Of a stretch of DNA of 64,000 nucleotides, positions 34,561 through 46,800 are shown in pieces. The translations under genes were made by a program, and so were the position numbers. The stretch is from Pomphorhynchus laevis (Eukaryota > Acanthocephala > Palaeacanthocephala > Echinorhynchida > Pomphorhynchidae). The notes below the pieces were generated by a model. The model saw only the letters and a program-made list of their open reading frames with translations. It did not search any database and was not told where the DNA came from. The number at the start of each line of letters is the position of its first letter. Position 1 is the stretch's first letter. Location of the stretch: the NCBI GenBank assembly GCA_012934845.2, contig WNNJ02000654.1, positions 272,983 to 336,982 on the forward strand, given 5' to 3'.

Positions 34561-35333
34561 TTTCGTGTTGCATTTCCTTATTTTAATAACTAATTAACTT
34601 ATTTACGAACTTATTGTGAGCTAGCTATTTGAGCTAATGTTCGTATGTTGTTGAATCTTAAATATTCGGTTTGTCAGCCAAACAACTGTCTTTCTTGATT
34701 TTCTGCTGCATTTATTTATATACTTTATATATGTTATCTTGTTAGGTTGAACTTCTGCAACACAACCATGTAGACTACTATGATGCTCGTCAGTTTTATC
34801 GTTAGTTCTAATGTTCGTTACGACTCCCTATATTTAATACTATAGTCAATATATATATTGACTATATTGAATTTCAATATATACTATATATTGAAATTCT
34901 AAGCTGTTAACAAATAACTATATACAAGCAAAAGCAATATTCTTATCTCTGTAATCACATACATCGTAAGCATAGATGTATGTGACCCCCTCTCTTCAAT
35001 CATATAAAAAAATATTGATTATTAAAGTTCTTACAATCGTCAATTTTATATCGTCAAGAGAAGAAAATTTATAACTGTTCTAGCAAATTACAAAATTCAC
35101 GCAGAATAGTTTGAACTTTCTTGGCTGCTTAATAAACTACTTACAAATAATAATCAAAAGTTCAAAGTAAATACATTCTATACAATATCATTACATTACA
35201 ACGACTACATCGATAGCAACGATTACTTCAACGGAGTTAAAAAGTCTTGGTTATTAAAATTCTTACAATAAAATACATACAATAATTGTTCAATTATATT
35301 TGAACAATCAAAGACGAATCGAGAATCCTGATA
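34561..35333. other. leader of LINE C / spacer with palindromes
   Basis: AT-rich. It contains a perfect 26-bp palindrome at 34841-34866 and a near-perfect 31-bp palindrome at 34869-34899. The 5' end of LINE C lies somewhere here but its border cannot be read. Confidence 0.5.
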
Positions 35334-36515
35334 ATGTGTGCCAAGAAGAAAAATGCATCAAGAGGCAGGCAAGCAAACTCAGGGGATACCGACAACAACA
35401 GGAAATTCGAGAGTGTACAAGTGGAATGTTCAACTAGCGGTTGTCAAATTTGGACATCGGTAACACATATTTGTGATTTTGGTGATGATACCGGTGACGG
35501 GCCACCATTCTATTGCGGATTTTGTGCGGCGAAGCAAATCAATGTGTTGGTTGAACGTTTAAACCAATTGGAAAAGGTATTGCAGTGTGACGGATTTGGT
35601 CAAGTTCCAAATGGATCTATCCCGGTAAACGCAGCTTCTACCGAATGCGTATCAGCTGAATGCAACCTACACAAACGTGCTACCTTGGCTAACATCCCCA
35701 AATCACAGTCTGGTAGTAATAACAACCGGGTGGATAACGACGAACCGAACGTATCTGCTGTCCCCTTAGAAATGGCTCACAACTCGCAAATGCAAATATC
35801 GCGACGACGATCTTCAGTAATAACCTCACAACCTCAACATGAATCCATAAAATCCTCAATAATGACGCCAGGTAACATTCAACATGATGTAGGCATGACT
35901 AGGTCTGTACTTCTTAGAGGTGTTTCAAAAGCAAATGTGATTAACTCTCAAGACACTCCTTCACTTAATAGCATGGCATCTGCATATGACTTTCGTCAGG
36001 TACCTCGAAGAAGGGAAGATTTTCATAACCGTGAACAGTGTTTAATTATTGCAAACGTAAAGGAATCTGTCGCTATAAATAGCCAGGCACGATTAGACGA
36101 CGACTTGGGACATCTACAATCCATTCTTTCGGTGGTATTGCATAAATGTCAAGACGAAGTTGTTAAGAGCATGAAGATAAAGGCCGCTTTTCGTCTCGGT
36201 AAGATAAGTAATGAGTTGAGACCCAGACTGCTCAAAGTAGTGTTCAATTCCGCTAAAATTATTCACATAATCTTTAACGGCGCATATCGTTTGAAAGGGT
36301 CGAGTATACGTCTGCTACGCGATCTGAGCATAGCTGATCGATCACGTTTGAAAGAGGCTAAATCAGAGTTAGCATGTCGATTAGAGTTGGGTGAAAAGAA
36401 TTTGACAATACAAAATTTTCGAGTTGTGCGGAGGCGTCTACATATTCATTGGAAGGGACTGTCAGATGTGATCAATCCTGCAAGCCTTCTTACCACTTTG
36501 GCGCCCTCCGCCTAA
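35334..36515 (+). CDS. LINE C ORF1 (CR1-like)
   Basis: An intact 393-codon frame starting MCAKKKNASRGRQ. Residues 30-75 form a PHD-like cysteine finger (VECSTSGCQIWTSV, then FYCGFCAAKQ), followed by a short coiled region (NVLVERLNQLEKVLQ). The middle is Ser/Asn-rich and low in order. The C-terminal third, from RREDFHNREQCLIIANV, looks like a folded RNA-binding domain (KIKAAFRLGKISNELRPRLLKVVF). In CR1 elements ORF1 packages element RNA for target-primed reverse transcription. Its end overlaps the start of ORF2 by 67 bp in another frame. Confidence 0.85.
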   Translation: MCAKKKNASRGRQANSGDTDNNRKFESVQVECSTSGCQIWTSVTHICDFGDDTGDGPPFYCGFCAAKQINVLVERLNQLEKVLQCDGFGQVPNGSIPVNAASTECVSAECNLHKRATLANIPKSQSGSNNNRVDNDEPNVSAVPLEMAHNSQMQISRRRSSVITSQPQHESIKSSIMTPGNIQHDVGMTRSVLLRGVSKANVINSQDTPSLNSMASAYDFRQVPRRREDFHNREQCLIIANVKESVAINSQARLDDDLGHLQSILSVVLHKCQDEVVKSMKIKAAFRLGKISNELRPRLLKVVFNSAKIIHIIFNGAYRLKGSSIRLLRDLSIADRSRLKEAKSELACRLELGEKNLTIQNFRVVRRRLHIHWKGLSDVINPASLLTTLAPSA

Positions 36516-39409
36516 GACGTGAAATATTCACTGTTTCACCTTGCCTCAATGTCGATCAATGTATTCGTGAATTTCGAAAATCTCTTCGCGATTTTTCCTT
36601 CAAGTTGAGCACAAATAATGGTGGTTTAAAAATCATTTACTCGAATATTCGTAGTCTACTTAATAAGTTAGATGAAATAAAATGTCTCTTTCAAGATATC
36701 GTACCAGATGTAGGTATTTTCACAGAATCTTGGCTTAGTTCGTCAATAGCAGACGTAGATATATTCATTGAGGGATACAGCATAAGTAGAAGTGATAGAG
36801 CAGGGAAAATTGGAGGAGGTGTTATCGCGTATATCTCTAATAGGCTTCAATTCCGAGTAATTGAAACTCTTAGTGATGCTATTAACCATAATGAAGCATT
36901 GTGTATTAGGCTATATTGTCAACACCCAATAACGGTATTGACTGTGTATCGTTCTCCAAGATCAAACACAGATAGCACAGCTGCTTTAATGGAGAGAAGT
37001 AGTTATTGTGATAGATTTGTTGTACTCGGTGATTTCAACATGCCATCTGTGAATTGGGTTAATTACACTTCCAATGACTCGGATGTCGAGAGTTTGAAGC
37101 TACTTGGCTTAATAAACAGCTTAGCTCTTAAGCAACATGTCAGTCAGAGTACAAGATTTTCACAGGATTCACATTCACTTTTGGATTTATGCCTTACTGT
37201 ACCATATGACATTCTTGATAGATTAAGCTATCTGGACCCAATAGGTCATTCAGATCATGTGGTCATTTCGATTGGTCTGAGCGATGTCTACTCACATGGC
37301 GTAAATCCGACGTCGTCTGTAAACCCATTCAGAACTGACTTTGCTCTAGTAAATAAATATCTCGTTGGGGTAAAGTGGTTGGATGCTTTTGATGTTGGCG
37401 TCGAATATTCATGGCAGTTTTTCAGAGATACTCTGTACCACCTCCTTAATCGTTTCTCACCTCTTCAGAGTAAACACTGTTTGACATCGATCTCACCGCC
37501 TTGGTTTAATAGCGACATAAAACATGCTTTAAAGATGAGACGTAAGGCCTTTAATAACTATCGTAAAGATAGAGCTAATTTCAGCACTTATAAGAAATGG
37601 CGAAACCTCGTTACGTCCATGAAGCGAACTGGTAGGCGATCTTTCGAAAATCAACTAAGTATAAACTGTCACCGTGATCCCCGCTCTTTCTTTAGGTATG
37701 TGACTGCTAAGCATACGCGCTGTAAACCTATAAATTGTATTCAACGTGACGATGGGAAAGTCATAACTGATTCTTTGCAGATAACAAATATGTTTAGAAA
37801 TCATTTCCATTCTTTGAATCTTGACCATAAGGATGTGACAATGGGTGATCCGTGTACATTTACATGGCCCGGAGATGACACCAGCGACCTCTTCCGATGT
37901 GATGATGTTCTCCAAGAGCTTCGGAAACTTAAATGCAAAGCAGGTGCGGGTCCAGATGGCTTGCCGCCAGTATATCTGCGCAACATCGCTGACATAATAT
38001 GTCATCCGCTTTACAATATTTTCTCTGCGTCTGTTGCTTTTGGCGTTGTTCCTTCTGATTGGCAGAATTCCATCATCTGTCCTATTTATAAGAAAGGGGA
38101 TAGTTCGTCCATTGACAATTATAGGCCTATTAGTCTCACTTGCGTGTGTTGTCGTGTGCTAGAAAGATTGATTAAGCGACGAATAATAGAATTTCTAAAT
38201 AGATTTCAAATTTTGAACCCAGCACAGCATGGCTTCCGAAAAGGTTATTCCACGACTACTAATCTTGTACATGCACGTGAAAATTGGTATCACTATTATG
38301 ATCAAGACATACCAGTTGATGTCATTTTCTTTGATTTCTCAAAAGCGTTCGACTCAGTTAATCACACGCGTCTTATTGAGAAGTTGGAGCACATTCATCT
38401 TGATAAGAGGATCATAAACTGGATTCGTGTATTCCTTTCCAACCGACAAAGTGTCGTACGAGTAAATGAGTCGCTGTCGAGTCCATTTCCAGTGTTGTTA
38501 GGTGTTCCACAGGGAAGTGTATTGGGTCCCATCTTATTCAGTCTTTATATCAACGATTTGATACCAAATATCAGTTCATTCAGTTTATTATATGCAGATG
38601 ATCTTAAAGTTTGGCGACCTATTATTTCCGATCTTGACAAACAGCATTTACAAAGCGACGTCGACGTTATATCCAATTGGTCTATACGAAATCACTTGAG
38701 GATCAATTCCGCTAAATGTACATGTATGCGTATATCACGAAGATAATGTGATCATCTTGGAGGTGAGTACCAGTTTGGTTCAATTAGTATCGAAAGAACC
38801 CACTCATATAAAGATTTGGGAGTTTGGGTTTGTGCTGACTTATCCACTCGAAAGCATTCAGACTACGTGTGTTGCATCACAAAACGCTTAATAGGGCATA
38901 CTCGTCGAGCTCTGATAGGCATAGATCCGTCATGTTACCATACCTTAGCAAATGCGTTTTTCTTGAGCCATATCTTATACGCATCGCCAGCTTGTTATCC
39001 CGAAACTACTTATGAGCGTCGTGCATTAGAGAAAGTGTTCAGATCAACAACTAAATTAGTCTCAGGGCTGCATATTTATGGCTACGCGAAACGCCTCCAG
39101 ATATTAAATATGCCTTGTCTGCGATATATCCGTGACAAGCGAGATCTCTCTCTTGTTTGGAAAATTCTGCATACTAAAGATCATCCACTGTCACATCTAC
39201 TGCAACTGAGAGGTCAACCTTCTCTTCGCGGACATCCCCTGATGCTGAAAACACAAAGGTACATGCATGCAGTTTCCTGCTTTGCCAAACGAGTCGTACG
39301 ATCATGGAATTCGCTTCAGAGTGCGACCGTTTTGTCGTCTACTGCTTCAAGTTTTTGCGCCCTACTGGATGATGACCCTTCCTTCTCAAGACAACGGTGG
39401 GATTTTTAG
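36449..39409 (+). pseudogene. LINE C ORF2: AP endonuclease-RT, one in-frame stop
   Basis: A single reading frame of 987 codons, interrupted only by a TAA at 38744-38746. Residues 60-270 hold the AP endonuclease: SNIRSLLNKLDEIK, FTESWL, IGGGVIAYISN, VYRSPRSN, LGDFNMPSVNW, and IGHSDHVV. RT runs from about residue 540: CPIYKKGDSSSIDNYRPIS, HGFRKGYSTTTNLVHA, IFFDFSKAFDSVNH, GVPQGSVLGPILFSLYIND and the catalytic LLYADDLKVW (about 38590). After the stop the C-terminus continues with SYKDLGVWVCADLST to 39409. Translation could begin at the ATG at 36449, inside ORF1. The enzyme nicks DNA and copies the element RNA at the nick. Confidence 0.9.
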
Positions 39410-39540
39410 TAGTTTATTTGATGATGGAGGGACAAAACGACTCTTATTCTTTTTATTCTTTTTATTTTGTGAAGCAACTTGTAAAGAGCCTCGGCTCAAT
39501 TCGTTGTCAATTAATAATAATAATAATAATAATAGTCATA
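39410..39540 (+). repeat. LINE C 3' end with AAT tail
   Basis: A short 3' untranslated region follows the last codon and ends in about eight AAT repeats (39513-39534). CR1-group elements often end in such short repeats rather than poly(A), so this marks the 3' border. Confidence 0.7.
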
Positions 39541-40698
39541 TTTATTAATATAATCCATATCTTTGGTTTCTTTAAAGGATCTTTCTAACAGTTATTGTGC
39601 TATCCACCTTCTCTAAAGCTAGTCAATTTAATCTAATAGTGATTCTAAATCACATATGCGTGTATTTATTGACACCCTTACAATTTGATTATAACTAAAC
39701 AGCTATTTCTTGAAACCACTGGATTACATAATCAACATATTTTTACCTTTTACATCAAAATTATGTTTGGATTTCACGATTTCGGTGATTTACTTGAGTG
39801 GGTTTTAGAATATCCTATAGAGAGAGCATGATTAGCTTTGAAACGTGCCCAGTGTCCTTTGCTAAAAGAGTTTTAATACGCTTTTGATGGAATTCGGCTA
39901 TATTAGCGTTTGTTTTTCTGCAATACTGAAACAAAGTCAAATTGTATGTGCATTCTTTTGCCACGACTATCAACCACTATGTATGACTCAACATTCAGAT
40001 TCTCAAATGACCCTGAATATCTCAAATGGATAGTGTCTTATTATGCCTTTAACCACAGATCTGATCCCACTTCAAATTAGTTGATGCTAGCACACTACTA
40101 TAAAAACAAAATTTTATTTTAGGGGCCATATGTGCTTTTATTAAAAAGTTAGCTTGATGACAAACACCCTAGTATAAGAAAATTGGATAATTTGTTTGTT
40201 TCTACTGTGTGAGTCCCGTTAACTAACACAAGTTTAGCTGGTTGTGTGATATTTATTTATCATTCTTAAACTTATATACACATTAAAGCGCACATTTACG
40301 TACGCTTTAATTATTATTAAATTATCTTATTATTTTTAAATGATAAAACCATTCTCATTTATACTGATTAGGAAACAAAATGCTGATGGCATAAATGCTG
40401 CATATTTTCATTTACTTTTGTGCCAAATATTTTTATCGCTTAATAATTTAATAATTAAGGAATTTTTAAAAATTGTCTTGGTTAAAAAGTTCCTTGATTA
40501 TAAATACTTACAATTGAATAATGCTTGAAAATTGTACCCGCGGGCATCTGAAATATAGGATCAAAATTGTAAAATAAATAATTTGGAATTGCTACTTATG
40601 GCATGCTATATTAACGATAAGTAATTGACATATTGCAGATTTTAATAGTCAGATACTTCATATCCAGAGTATTATTAAAAAGTAATATTTCTGATTAA
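39541..40698. other. upstream region of the HECTD1-like gene
   Basis: AT-rich with no recognisable gene. It should hold the promoter and 5' untranslated region of the gene starting at 40699, but no TATA-like or initiator arrangement stands out in this AT-rich background. Confidence 0.4.
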
Positions 40699-40853
40699 AT
40701 GGATATCGAAGATGTGGACCCAGGTACATTGTTAGAATGGATGGACGGAAACCTCTCAATACAGGACGATGAGCGTGCCTTACAGGCGAACGCACTTGAA
40801 CGTCTTTGCATGCTGCTATTAATGTCAAACAATGTTGATCGATGTTTCGAAAC
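40699..40853 (+). CDS. HECTD1: HECTD1 exon 1
   Basis: 51 codons plus 2 bases, from the ATG for [18 protein letters not shown] to RCFET. The start matches the N-terminus of animal HECTD1 (DVDPDTLLEWLQ) and [19 protein letters not shown] is almost the vertebrate sequence. The donor is GTAAAC; the following intron is only 46 bp. Confidence 0.93.
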
Positions 40854-43800
40854 GTAAACGTTTTATTTCTGTTTCATTATAAAATCTGTTTTATTTTAGC
40901 TATTCGCCAGATGTTTTTGTTCCGGCATTATGTCGTATATTCCTTGATGCCAAAAGTCCAACGTATGTTCTGGAAGCCACCGCTCGCGCAATAACATACT
41001 TTCTGGATATTTCCATTGAATGTTCACATCGTATTACAAGTGTGGAGGGTGCATTACCTGCAATTTCCAAAAGATTAGTTTTATGTGATGCCTTTTCTGA
41101 TCGAACTGACATTGATCTTGCAGAACAGTGTATTAAGGTAATATGCCAGCATTTTATTTGATCATAATCTATTTGAAAATACACAGAATGTTGATTTTAT
41201 AAAATAATCTAAAAGAATTTAGATAAAAGTAGAATATTGACAATTGTAATTCGTAGATAATACCAGCTAAGTTATTAATCGTGACATGGTCGATAGCCTC
41301 GACGTTCTGATAGTCATTAAAACTATACTTAATAGATCGAGTGACATACGTTACGTTTTCTTATCGTTGAAATTCATTCTTCGTATGTTAGTATTTGCTT
41401 GAGATTTTCCTTCGCGGCTTTCCCATATAGTTCTTCAAATGATTTTCCAATTCCAAAAGTAGTTGACATTATTACTGGGATTAATATTTCTTCCTTAATA
41501 GGGTAAACACGTCCACCATACTTTGCCAATTTTCTGCTTGAATGACAATAAAATGTAGCTTTAGCCGGTCGATGAGTGTAAGAAGGGGCTAAGTGATTAA
41601 ATGCATATCCGTCAATAAATGACCGCTGGATTTCTTCTACTATATGTCGAACCTTACCAGGTCTATTTTAATGACATATTTCTTGTTGTGTTACATGATA
41701 CAAATTCGGCACACTCACCAACTTCCTGCAATTCTAATTCTTTACTTACTCGATGAAACGCAAGCTTCAGAATCAATTCAAGCGTATCTCGAATGCAAGT
41801 GTGTCTAACTATTATTACCTCCATTAATACGACAAAAGGGATCATGTGTTACGCTAAACGGTTTTTTTCGCGTCTGCAAAACGCTTTGTCATAATATGGC
41901 AGATCATAGCTCACATTGTTATGAAATTGTTGATTTTTGAGATAAATTTCTAAATATATTTGAAGGATGGCTTTGCTAATAAAGTGGATGTTTATTTTTG
42001 ACTGACATGCTCATTTACAAATGCCCATTTATTCGTTAAAATTAAATGATTCTCTTTTTTTCTCATCAAATTGAATTTCTTTTTTTATAAATTCAGCTAT
42101 TTTTAATATCTTTGAATATTTTTGGGGCTTTTATAATAAAAATGATATTATAAAGATAACTTACGTATTTCCGACGTTATTACTAGATCTAAATGAATTT
42201 AAATTAATTGACGGTTTTTGATGTAAACCAGCATTACCTAAAATGCTGGTTTTATGTTTCAGCCAAAATCAAAAATAGACGCATAACATACACTAACAGT
42301 GTATTACAACTTGTCAAACAGATTTGCTGCCAAATTAGGCACTTAAGTTAACAATAACTTCCCGGCGTACTTAATATTTTGATTGAATAAATTTGAAATG
42401 TCGGTTTTAAAAGACGTATGCGATGACTCATGATGAGCGGTAAAGCATAACGAACCCTAATTAGACAGTTTTTTCAAATGTCTGATTATTATCACCTAAT
42501 TTACAAAACATTTAAAATGTACCAGGAACAAGATTATCATGCACTTATAAATGTAAAATTTAATATATTATTTGGTATTATTTATATCATATAAATAAAT
42601 ATATAGTAAATAATAAAATATTGTTTCATTGTAAATTAAATGATATTGATGCATATTTTAAAAGGAACTATGTCGTTACTTGGCACTGCAATGACACAAT
42701 TTCATACACTTTGGCAATTATTTCGCTGCCCTCCGCTTCAATTATCTTGCGTAGTTAACAGTATCTTCACTTATTGTAAATACTGAAAAATAAGTCTCAA
42801 TTTTCGAAATAAATTTTGATCTGTGGGTCTACGCCAAGCAGTAATCTTGGTTGACGATTGCAGTTAGAAAGGCTAAATCGCTATCGCTATCGAATATCTG
42901 TTAAATAATATGAAATATCGGACAGAATCTTTAATTTTTATTTTTTTTCTGTTTAAATAAGCTTATAAATATAATTAAATTCAAATACGGATATATTTTT
43001 ATAAAATTTATTTTCATAATCTTAAAAATACAATTTCAAAAGTTTGTTTCATTTTATAATTATTTTTATCCACTAAAACATCTAATTGTTTCGACTTTAT
43101 CAACTAAACTGCATCATCGATTAATATTTTTGATGTATTTTTCTCTCTGCTCGTTATTCGTTTAGATTTTGGACCGAATGTCGAGTGTCGATTCGAATAT
43201 TAATGTCGCAACGAGCTATCTAGTTGAGATCTTAGACAAACATTGGCAAAAACTTCACAACGATTCAATCTTAAGTGCACTAAAGGTTGTTTATCGAATT
43301 TGTACCAATCAGGATCATTTCATTGACAATATTCCGTTGCCAGATATGCGGCCTTTATTTAACTCTTCAAATCCTATTATTACTGACAAAATTCTTGCAT
43401 GTCTTCCTTTTCTTTACAAACGAGGAGCAAAGTTACCTGATCCATTGCCAGATAAATTACTTATAAATCCTCAGTTGTTATCAGTAATGTGTCGCTGTGT
43501 TCCTAGTATAGATGCTGAGTTCGTTTTAAAAGCATACACACCGGATTCGAGTTTAGACGTGTCTATCGCTGATACATTACTTTTTTGTATTTTTGAAAAG
43601 GACATGCTAATTCCGGTAGATGATTATCGTAAAGTGGACGATAAACTTGCTCAATCGTGTATTAATTATATAATGCAAACAGAGGAACCATTTCCTCCAT
43701 CTATTGCGTTCGATTCAAGATTGCTTAATTGGACCGATAAACATGGACACTCTCTGCTCTGTTGGGCCGCGGCTCTCGGATCAAATGTTCATGTCAAACA

Positions 43801-46800
43801 AATTCTGCAGGCAGGAGACAACCCAACAAAAGCAATACACATTGCCGCTTGCTCTGGAAAATTAGATAATTTTAAAAGTTTAATTGAGGCGGGAGCCAAC
43901 TTTGAATGTTTAGATGATAACGGAAGAAATGTCATGGCATTAGCCGAGGAAAGAATGAAAGGCAGTATAGCTCAGTTCTTAAGATTTGCTCCAGTATTTT
44001 GGAAGCCTAGAAAAAATATCAAATCTTTATCTAGTTTAGATTTACTTCCTTTTTTTAAGCCTTTACTATCGATTGATTTCAGTCAAATCTCTGCATTGCG
44101 ATTATTGTTGAGATTTTGCCATTTCTGGAATGCTGAATCAGTTAGTTCATTACTTTCGTGTGACCCAAAGATACCCGCTAAAATTGCTGATATTCTACTC
44201 CAGAATTTACTCTCGAGCAAACTAAATGGAGAGAAAACATTGATAACTCTTGAGATTTGTAAAACTCTGATTGAGAAACATTCAAGTCACTTTCAGTCTC
44301 TTTTTATTAGATTGGGCATTGTTGAACGAATCACAAAGCTTTTGGAACAAGCTGATGATAATGAGATGCTTGACTGCAAGGATATTATATTTCCACCAAA
44401 CCAACCCGATCGGCAATTCATTGTCGCTACAATTACTCCCACACACGGTATCAGATCCAGAATTGCAATGCGCATACTACGGATGAAGCCATTTTCATGG
44501 GGAGAGTGGTTTATTGTAGTTACATCTGATCACGGATACGTGTGGAATCGGTTCGTTGTTCTTGAATTTAACCGTTCTTCATCATTCGGTACATATCATT
44601 GTTTCAAGGATAATATGCTGTACAGTGTGGATTCAAGGAAAAATAGCATTCAGTACGGTTGCACTACTCTTATTGACAGTTTAGGTAAGCTTCAGTTCTT
44701 TAATTTTATCAATTTTAAATATGTATGTATTTTGAATTACAAATCAAAGTTAAGATTGAATTAAATTTAAGTTTGCTGAGACAGTAAAATATTAGAAGTT
44801 TTGTAAAGTAACTTATTTAAGTCTTTTAATAGGCCACTATACCTTAACAAATTATATTTCATGGATCTTTACTTTGAAATACTAATTATTGTTTCGAAAT
44901 GCTGTACTTATTCCAAAATATAATACTTCATTGACTCACTCTACAAGTGATATGTTTTATGTAAAGTAAAACTCTTACTTGTTCATTAATTTGTAAGCTC
45001 ATATTCAAAAGAACTTATTCGGAAGTTTAAAAGTTTTTGAAATTTTAGTAATTAGTAATAATTAATTATATTAATAATTATTAATACTTAATAATTAAAT
45101 ACATAATTATTTATAATTATTAATATTATTAAAGCTCTTTTTTTATTTGATTTCGAACTATTGGGTTTTCTCTTTATAATTGCTTGTTATTCTGTCATAG
45201 TTTACTGAAAAAAGGTGTGATTAAGATTCTTCACAAAGTAAGAAAGAAATTGACTCAGCTAGTTCATATCGTGGAATTTCATTTTTAAAATCATACGCTT
45301 AAGTATTTTACGCACTTACTCGCTAATCTATTTTAAAACTAAGTAACGATATTATTCCAGCTCAGCAATTACTATTTAGAGAGGCTGATCTACGATGTAT
45401 GCAATTAGGACTTCCGTGAATGATTATTGAAAGTTTTTGAGAGTAATCTTTCACTATATACGTGCTTTATTGATCTTTAAAAAGTATTCGATTCAGTTGA
45501 TCGCCAACTTATTAAAAATCCTTTACAAAATGTAATGTTAAAAGTCGTTTCTTACTAATTATAGACTCTATATTAAAGCCATATAGTCTTAAAATATTTG
45601 ATGGTGTGGGTTTATTGAATATAAAATACGCGAATTGCGGATTGTTATAAGGTGATACTTTAAGTTTATTGCTATTTGGGTTTTTCTCGATGGATATACC
45701 ACCCATAATGAATAGTTGCTCATCCGGGATATATTTAGTTCTTTATGCAACGACATAGTTATATATCCCGAAGTCTTCGTTTCTAGAAGCTCTTGATGCA
45801 TTAGCAGAGTATTACTCGAACAATAATTTAACAGTAAATGATAAACAAATCCAAGGTCGTAAATTTTTGCAGAGGTAGACCGCTTCAAATGTCCGATATC
45901 CTTTATATTTCCATTGAACCATTAGAATTTTGCGGTGATTATGAATATTTGGGTGTTTTATTGATTTCAGTTACATCTTTTGTTCCTAAACTTAAATCAC
46001 TAAAATTTGAGTGTGCTTTACGTTACTTTAGTATGATGTTACTGCCCACAATTCAGTGAGGATTGCCTGCTTTCTGGATCGATTTTTTACCATCGAACTT
46101 AAAACAAATCGATAAGTGTCAGTGGAGATTTATCAATCGGGTTGTATATGTCTCATTTAAACCTTCTTCGTCTATGTTTAAAGCCTTGAGCAGCTTTCAT
46201 CCTTTCTCCTCATTTTTGAGTTATATATTGTGTCTTATTCTAATTTTCGCACTAAATCTCAGTCTTAATAACTTTATATGAAACAACTGAATGATGTAAA
46301 TAAAAGCATTTTAAGACCCCAGTGTTTATTCAAAAAAAGGACAAAATCCGTGTTCAATTAAACGTCCCTTAAAATGGAGAGTTTCTCTCCGTGGATATCA
46401 GAGTTCTGTAAGATTCCACTTAATATTTACCAACGTTCTGAAAACTGATATATAAAGTTTGTGAACAACAATGTTTCTCGCTTCTGTGTGTATTCAATTA
46501 TGTTTATATATTTTCATTGAGTTTGATAGATAACGATCAGCTTCCGATGAATTGAAATCATGCTACTGGCAATTTATTAAAAAAGGTTACTTTATTTGAA
46601 CGCTGATTTGAAATGTATATATTTCAGTTGAATTGTAATCATTATTATCGCCCATACCAACAGGCCAATGTTTAATAAACAATCTATACATTAATGAAAT
46701 TATTTAATAATTATTTTGTTAATATTTATTTTTAATTATTAATTTATGTTGTTAATAACATTGTGTAAATTAAAGCTTTTCATAAACCTTAAAGCGTTAA

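Noticed and set aside
43169-44764. Independent single-exon gene starting at 43169
   Set aside because: There is no ATG at 43169 (it is TTG); splice sites and HECTD1 homology make this exon 3 with the true start of the exon at 43166 and end at 44684.
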